Both the position numbers and the translations under genes were made by a program. From Anaerolineae bacterium (GTDB taxonomy: Bacteria; Chloroflexota; Anaerolineae; B4-G1; SLSP01): a DNA stretch of 16,939 nucleotides. The stretch is from positions 1-16,939 of the forward strand of contig JAFGNI010000024.1 in the NCBI GenBank assembly GCA_016927095.1, read 5' to 3'. This document shows positions 13,022 through 16,939 of the stretch, one piece after another (positions within the stretch are counted from its first letter, which is position 1; each line of letters starts with the position of its first letter). The notes below the pieces were generated by a model. The model had not been told where the DNA came from, ran no database searches, and saw only the letters and a program-made list of their open reading frames with translations.

Positions 13022-14155
13022 ATGTCCATCGTTGGGATCGACGCCAGCCGAGCTGTGAGTGCTGCCCCCACGGGGACAGAAGCGTATGCCACCCACCTCA
13101 TCCGTCGGATCGTGGCGGAGCTTGATGTTGCACACGCCATCCGCCTCTACTTCCGCGAAGCCCCGCCTGCCTTCCTGAGTGACGGGACCTCAAACTGGCG
13201 CCGTGTGGAGAACCGCATCATCTCCTTCCCGCGTCTCTGGACCCACGTGAGGCTGTCGTGGGAGATGCTATTGCGCCCGCCTGACCTGCTCTTCGTGCCG
13301 TCCCACGTCCTGCCCCTGCTTAGGCCAAGACGCACCCTCGTCACGGTCCACGATCTGGGCTACCTTGCCTTCCCCGAGGCGCACCCTGCCGGCCAACGGC
13401 GATACCTGGACTGGAGCACCCGCTGGAATGTCCATGCGGCGACCCATGTTCTGGCTGACTCGGTCGCCACCCGGGATGCGATTGTAGAGGCCTATGGCGT
13501 CGCAAGCGCGAAGATCACCGTCGTCTATCCAGGATACGACGCGGACTTGGCGCCGGTCCGTGATGGAGGGATCCTTCAGCGGGTCAGAGCGCGCTATGGC
13601 ATTCGGGGAGACTACATCCTCTTCATCGGGCGAATCCAGCCCCGCAAGAACCTGCGCCGGCTGATCGAGGCCTTCGCCCAGATCGCCGGGGACCATCCTG
13701 GTCTGACTCTGATCCTTGCCGGTCCGCAGGGCTGGTTCACTGAGCCCATTGAGGCTCGGGTGCGGGCGCTGGGTCTTACAGAGCGGATCTCCTTCCCCGG
13801 CTATGTAGCCACAGAGGACAAGGCGGCCTTGATCTCTGGGGCACGGCTCTTCGCCTATCCCTCGCTCCACGAGGGGTTCGGTTTCCCCGCGCTGGAGGCG
13901 CAGGCTTGCGGCACACCCCTCTTGACCAGCACCACATCCAGCCTGCCGGAGGTCACGGGAGATGGGGGGGTGTTGGTCGATCCGGAGCAGGTGGATGCCA
14001 TCGCCGGGGGATTACAGCGCCTGTTGACCGATGCCGAACTCCGGGAACGCTTGATCGCGAGAGGGTTTGAGAACCTGAGGCGTTTCTCATGGACCAAGGC
14101 GGCGCGACAGGTCTGCGACATCATCGAGGGGCTACTGAGCCTACCAACCAGCTAG
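13022..14155 (+). CDS. Glycosyltransferase family 4 (GT-B fold)
   Basis: This 377-residue cytoplasmic or peripheral membrane glycosyltransferase transfers a sugar from an activated nucleotide sugar. The N-terminal Rossmann domain has P-T-G-T-E-A-Y-A. The C-terminal donor domain has F-I-G-R-I-Q-P-R-K-N (201-210, the Arg/Lys phosphate-binding pair) and the GT4 E-x7-E motif, E284 to E292 in H-E-G-F-G-F-P-A-L-E. No signal or membrane helix is apparent. The acceptor and product are not predictable; there are no other polysaccharide genes nearby. It lies downstream of the protease and is probably co-transcribed. The ATG has GAGGTAA about 14 nt upstream, a poor ribosome-binding site. Confidence 0.92.
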   Translation: MSIVGIDASRAVSAAPTGTEAYATHLIRRIVAELDVAHAIRLYFREAPPAFLSDGTSNWRRVENRIISFPRLWTHVRLSWEMLLRPPDLLFVPSHVLPLLRPRRTLVTVHDLGYLAFPEAHPAGQRRYLDWSTRWNVHAATHVLADSVATRDAIVEAYGVASAKITVVYPGYDADLAPVRDGGILQRVRARYGIRGDYILFIGRIQPRKNLRRLIEAFAQIAGDHPGLTLILAGPQGWFTEPIEARVRALGLTERISFPGYVATEDKAALISGARLFAYPSLHEGFGFPALEAQACGTPLLTSTTSSLPEVTGDGGVLVDPEQVDAIAGGLQRLLTDAELRERLIARGFENLRRFSWTKAARQVCDIIEGLLSLPTS

Positions 14156-14192
14156 GCTGCACCATGGCTGCGATACCCCACAAGGTGCAGCC
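14155..14192. terminator. Hairpin between convergent genes, GGCTGCACC / GGTGCAGCC
   Basis: A perfect 9-bp inverted repeat (14155-14163 with 14184-14192) with a 20-nt loop starts at the last base of the glycosyltransferase stop and ends 14 bp before the 3' end of the convergent UroD-fold gene. The position fits a bidirectional terminator, although neither strand has a T-run. Confidence 0.5.
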
Positions 14193-14206
14193 CCCCACCG
14201 CCAGGA

Positions 14207-15265
14207 CTACCGCCGGCTCAGCTCCTGGTAGACCTCGTTATAGGTGAGAACGCTCCCCACCGGCGTATTGGGAGGGATGTGGTTGCCGACAGCCAGGAAG
14301 AAACCGGGACACGCTTTGCCGATGGCCATGCAGCGCTCCACCTCGGCGCGGATCTCCTCCCGGTTGCCACGGAGCAGGATGCGCGTGTCAGCGTTGCCGA
14401 TGAAGGCGTGAGTCTGCCCGTAGCGCTCTGCGAAGGCAGCCATATCCGTGAAGGGTTCCATCACGAAACCGTGAATACCGCAGTCGACAAGATCGTCGAT
14501 GAAGGGTGTGTAGTCGCCATCGGACGTGAAGATGATCTTTTTGTTCGCCGCGTGAAGCGGCGCGAAGAGCTTACGGTAGTTAGGAAAAACGTAGGCGCGG
14601 TACCAGCGTGGGGAAATGAAGGGCCCTGAACTCCAGACGATGTCGTCGTGGACCATCACGACAGGGACATCGGCTTTGCCGAGCGCGTCGTAGTATTGCT
14701 GAATCCATGAAGCGTAGCGGTTTGTGACCTCACCGAAGCGCTTCTGATCCACGCCGGCAGCCAGAAGCAGCATTTCCCATCCGAAGATGGCGATCAGGCC
14801 CGAGATAACGGTGATGTAGACGCCGGTCATACAGACCTGGTCAGGTGTCTCTTCGCGCTGCCGTTGGTAGCTCTCCTCAAAGCGCCGGACCAGCTCAGCC
14901 TCGTCGCGCGGACCGTAAACCTCCCAGGGATCGAAATCGAGAACCTGCTCCGGGGTCTCAAAGGGGCAGTAGATCGTATCCCGCCGGTCAACGCCGCCCG
15001 CCGCATACTCGGCATGGCCCATATCAGTGCTGCACTCAGCGACCTCACCATCGCTGATCAGTGTTGACCACCGGAAGTCGAAGTCCCACGCTTTCATCAG
15101 AGCCAGCGCCCCCCGGTGTTTGAGATCGGCTGGGCTATCAGGATGGATGTCCATCCCAGTGACGGCCTTGATCACGCCCCAATGCTCGGTGACGGAATAC
15201 TCCGTGTGGGGCACACGCGCTGGCATCTCCAGGTTCAGAGCTGCCCATCCATCCGCGTAGGACAT
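14207..15265 (-). CDS. Uroporphyrinogen decarboxylase (UroD)-fold protein, substrate unknown
   Basis: This 352-residue protein belongs to the UroD/cobalamin-dependent methyltransferase-like family. Recognisable parts are V-M-V-H-D-D-I (203-209), F-I-S-P-R-W-Y-R (216-223), S-D-G-D-Y-T-P-F-I-D-D-L (248-259), D-C-G-I-H-G (261-266) and the end G-N-H-I-P-P-N-T-P (327-335). In methyltransferases of the MtaA/CmuA type the 248 region is H-x-C-G and the end has a zinc-binding Cys; here these are S-D-G-D and G-N-H-I, so a conventional zinc-thiol methyltransferase role is unlikely. It is not expected to be the haem enzyme either. The ATG directly abuts the TAG of the beta-helix gene (no gap), with GGGGAGG just upstream, so the two are translationally coupled. 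Confidence 0.85.
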   Translation of the reverse strand: MSYADGWAALNLEMPARVPHTEYSVTEHWGVIKAVTGMDIHPDSPADLKHRGALALMKAWDFDFRWSTLISDGEVAECSTDMGHAEYAAGGVDRRDTIYCPFETPEQVLDFDPWEVYGPRDEAELVRRFEESYQRQREETPDQVCMTGVYITVISGLIAIFGWEMLLLAAGVDQKRFGEVTNRYASWIQQYYDALGKADVPVVMVHDDIVWSSGPFISPRWYRAYVFPNYRKLFAPLHAANKKIIFTSDGDYTPFIDDLVDCGIHGFVMEPFTDMAAFAERYGQTHAFIGNADTRILLRGNREEIRAEVERCMAIGKACPGFFLAVGNHIPPNTPVGSVLTYNEVYQELSRR

Positions 15266-16528
15266 CTAGACCTCCCCATCGCCTGCAACCGCCGCTACAT
15301 CGAGGTGGCGGAAGTGGACCGGCTGCACGCCATCGATGCCGGCATCGATTACACCGCTGCGCGCCACAAAGGCGCCGGGATCACCCACGACGACGGGCGA
15401 GCAACCCATGATAGCGTTGTCGTTCAGCCAGAGGTCGCGGGCGGAGGGATTGATGTAGAAGCCCGCCGTCTCCCGCTCGGGTGTGCCGCCGACCACGTTG
15501 CCTTCAAAGGCAAGCGTGTGCGCCTCGCCCAGCACGACGATTTGTCCCGCACCAGCGGAGCGCGCATTGTCCTGGATACGGCAGCCGCGCACAACGACGT
15601 CGTGGACCTCCACAGGGCGCCGTGTCTCGCGGAAGAGGATGCCGGACCCGCCATTGCCCGTCATGACCGAGGCCTCAAGGAGGTTGTGGCTATCACGCGT
15701 GCCGACGGAGACGCCAGGCCCGGCGTTGCCGGTGAACCGGCAGGCTCGCACCGAGATGTGGTTGGCGCGCACGCAGAAGAAGAAGCCTGCCGCGCCATTG
15801 CCCTTGGCAGAGCAGTTGTCAAAGGTCGCCGCCGTGCTGCCGGCACCAGGATGAAACCCGTTCCCAGCATTGTCATCGAAGGCACAATCGGTGATCGCCA
15901 CCCGGCTGCTCATCTGAAAGCCCAACCCCTCACCAGCGAAGTCGCGCTCGACGACATCGCTAACGGTGACGCCGTGGCTCTGAATGAAATAGAGCGCCGC
16001 ACCGCGGCAAGCGCCAATGCCCGCCGGCTGGGCCGCCCTGTTCCCGTCCAGGGTCACGTTCGCCACGCTGACGTTGGTGACGCCACGACCGAAGATCAGG
16101 GGAAAGGCAGTGACCAGGACGGGGTGGTCCCCAGCATCGTAGTCAGCGTGCAGTCCCTGGTCAAGCCCCACCCAGGTTCCATCGACCCAGGTGATGCGGG
16201 CAAAAGTCTCGAAAAAACCGCCGTGCCGGTCATCGCGGATGGCGACGGTCATCCCCGGCACCAGCCCTTCCGTATGCATCAGCGGGACATCGCACATGCC
16301 GTAGTTGTGATAACCGGACAGGGCATAGACGCGCCCCGGGGCCTTGCGCAACACGGTATCCCGACCCTGTCCTACCAGCGCCACGTTGGATCGCAGCTCA
16401 ATACCCCGGTCGAGTTCGAACTCACCGGCGGGCAGCTCTACGCGGCCCCCCTCATTTCCCAGGGAATCAATCGCCCCCTGCAGCACATCCATGGACGTCA
16501 GCTCGGATGCCTGCAGGCTAATCCGCAT
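15266..16528 (-). CDS. Right-handed parallel beta-helix (pectate-lyase-like fold) protein
   Basis: This 420-residue protein begins with the glycan-active beta-helix start pattern (A-I-D-S-L-G-N-E-G-G-R-V-E-L-P-A-G-E-F). It continues through many short turns with N-x-x-G/G-N-x-G-P-G ladders typical of parallel beta-helices (about residues 170-370), such as F-D-D-N-A-G-N-G-F and F-T-G-N-A-G-P-G-V. I choose the ATG at 16528 over the TTG one codon upstream because GGGAGG then lies at a normal 6-nt spacing. No signal peptide is seen, which is unusual for a polysaccharide lyase. It may be a lyase, epimerase or structural carbohydrate-binding protein. It overlaps the upstream gene by 11 bp and is followed without a gap by the UroD-fold gene. 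Confidence 0.85.
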   Translation of the reverse strand: MRISLQASELTSMDVLQGAIDSLGNEGGRVELPAGEFELDRGIELRSNVALVGQGRDTVLRKAPGRVYALSGYHNYGMCDVPLMHTEGLVPGMTVAIRDDRHGGFFETFARITWVDGTWVGLDQGLHADYDAGDHPVLVTAFPLIFGRGVTNVSVANVTLDGNRAAQPAGIGACRGAALYFIQSHGVTVSDVVERDFAGEGLGFQMSSRVAITDCAFDDNAGNGFHPGAGSTAATFDNCSAKGNGAAGFFFCVRANHISVRACRFTGNAGPGVSVGTRDSHNLLEASVMTGNGGSGILFRETRRPVEVHDVVVRGCRIQDNARSAGAGQIVVLGEAHTLAFEGNVVGGTPERETAGFYINPSARDLWLNDNAIMGCSPVVVGDPGAFVARSGVIDAGIDGVQPVHFRHLDVAAVAGDGEV

Positions 16529-16939
16529 CAACGGCCTCCCGTTCGGGTGATGCTTCCGTCAGATCCACGAGAGTGTGCCAGGTCCCCTCATCCTCCCACC
16601 GCGCCTGCTGTTCGCGGAATGACCGGAGCATCAGTTGCTTGGTCGTCTCAGTGTCGGCCAAGCTGCGTTGCTCCACAAACCGTATCATCTCCTTGATATT
16701 GGCCAGAGCGCGTTTGCGAGCAATGCCCGAGAGCGCGCGGATCTGGGCGGGAGTTGCCCCCGCCTCCTGTAGTTTGGCCGCTCGCTTGCGGTAGGGCGCC
16801 AACCAGGTCTCCGGCACCTGCTCATCGTTGACGATCTGATCGATCGCATCCAGACGTTCTGAGATCTGCCCCTGCACGAAGCGCGATGCCCAGCGCGTTG
16901 AGAAATACATGATCAAGGTGAACAACACAACGAAACCAA
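16518..16939 (-). CDS. Membrane-anchored protein of unknown function, 5' end outside the window
   Basis: The reading frame is open to the right edge of the window, so the gene is probably truncated; the visible GTG at 16928 lies inside a hydrophobic stretch (G-F-V-V-L-F-T-L-I-M-Y-F) that looks like the end of a membrane helix. The remaining 130 residues or so are charged and helical, with no motif I recognise. Helix-rich segments such as Q-I-R-A-L-S-G-I-A-R-K-R-A-L-A-N-I suggest a cytoplasmic domain. The stop overlaps the beta-helix gene start by 11 bp, so it belongs to the same operon. Function unknown. Confidence 0.6.
   Translation of the reverse strand, partial: GFVVLFTLIMYFSTRWASRFVQGQISERLDAIDQIVNDEQVPETWLAPYRKRAAKLQEAGATPAQIRALSGIARKRALANIKEMIRFVEQRSLADTETTKQLMLRSFREQQARWEDEGTWHTLVDLTEASPEREAVDAD

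Noticed and set aside
15116..16696. Long open frame on the plus strand opposite the beta-helix and UroD-fold genes (526 codons)
   Set aside because: It has no ribosome-binding site or recognisable domain and is antisense to two genes with clear folds, good start sites and coupled ends. High GC content keeps the antisense frame open.

Overview
The window is high-GC bacterial DNA. It carries a conserved translation and secretion core (four tRNA genes, secE, nusG, rplK, rplA, rplJ, rplL) between two stretches of accessory metabolism genes. The organism is probably an uncultured or little-studied member of the Chloroflexota. This rests on the proline-linked C-terminal domain of the glycoside-hydrolase-like protein, the style of the intergenic repeats, and rplKAJL not being followed by rpoBC. 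No rRNA or other phylogenetic marker here settles it. Non-ATG starts are frequent: GTG for secE, TTG for nusG, rplJ and the phosphotransferase.

Left part (1-5949). The end of a DUF1667 iron-sulfur-type protein is followed by an intergenic imperfect inverted repeat enclosing an 8-bp tandem tract. Then comes a tight plus-strand run: sulfatase-fold hydrolase 1, a TIM-barrel sugar isomerase/epimerase, sulfatase-fold hydrolase 2 (4-bp ATGA overlap), and a clan GH-A-like protein with a Pro-rich linker and a small C-terminal domain. Both hydrolases keep the metal-site residues of the alkaline phosphatase/sulfatase superfamily but have Thr where classical sulfatases have the Cys or Ser that becomes formylglycine. 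The run looks like a catabolic cluster for a substituted sugar; the substrate cannot be read from sequence.

Middle part (5950-11513). A minus-strand APH(6)-like phosphotransferase is divergent from the tRNA operon. Two consecutive sigma-70-type promoters precede tRNA-Thr(TGT), tRNA-Tyr(GTA), tRNA-Thr(GGT) and tRNA-Trp(CCA). A perfect palindrome separates them from secE and nusG, the latter with an acidic N-terminal extension of about 130 residues. rplK and rplA follow. A 362-bp non-coding stretch before rplJ holds an extended -10 promoter, a recognisable ribosomal protein L10 leader, a candidate antiterminator and a strong intrinsic terminator, which together look like a complete attenuator for rplJL. 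rplL ends at a second strong terminator.

Right part (11514-16939). A promoter and a leader of about 185 nt lead into a site-2-protease-family membrane metallopeptidase and a GT4 glycosyltransferase. Convergent to these is a minus-strand operon: a partial membrane-anchored protein of unknown function, a right-handed beta-helix protein, and a UroD-fold protein that lacks the usual metal-binding cysteines. The last two are joined stop-to-start with no gap.

The most interesting items are the Thr-type sulfatase-fold pair and its cluster, the L10 attenuator architecture, the acidic NusG extension, and the repeat at 352-484.
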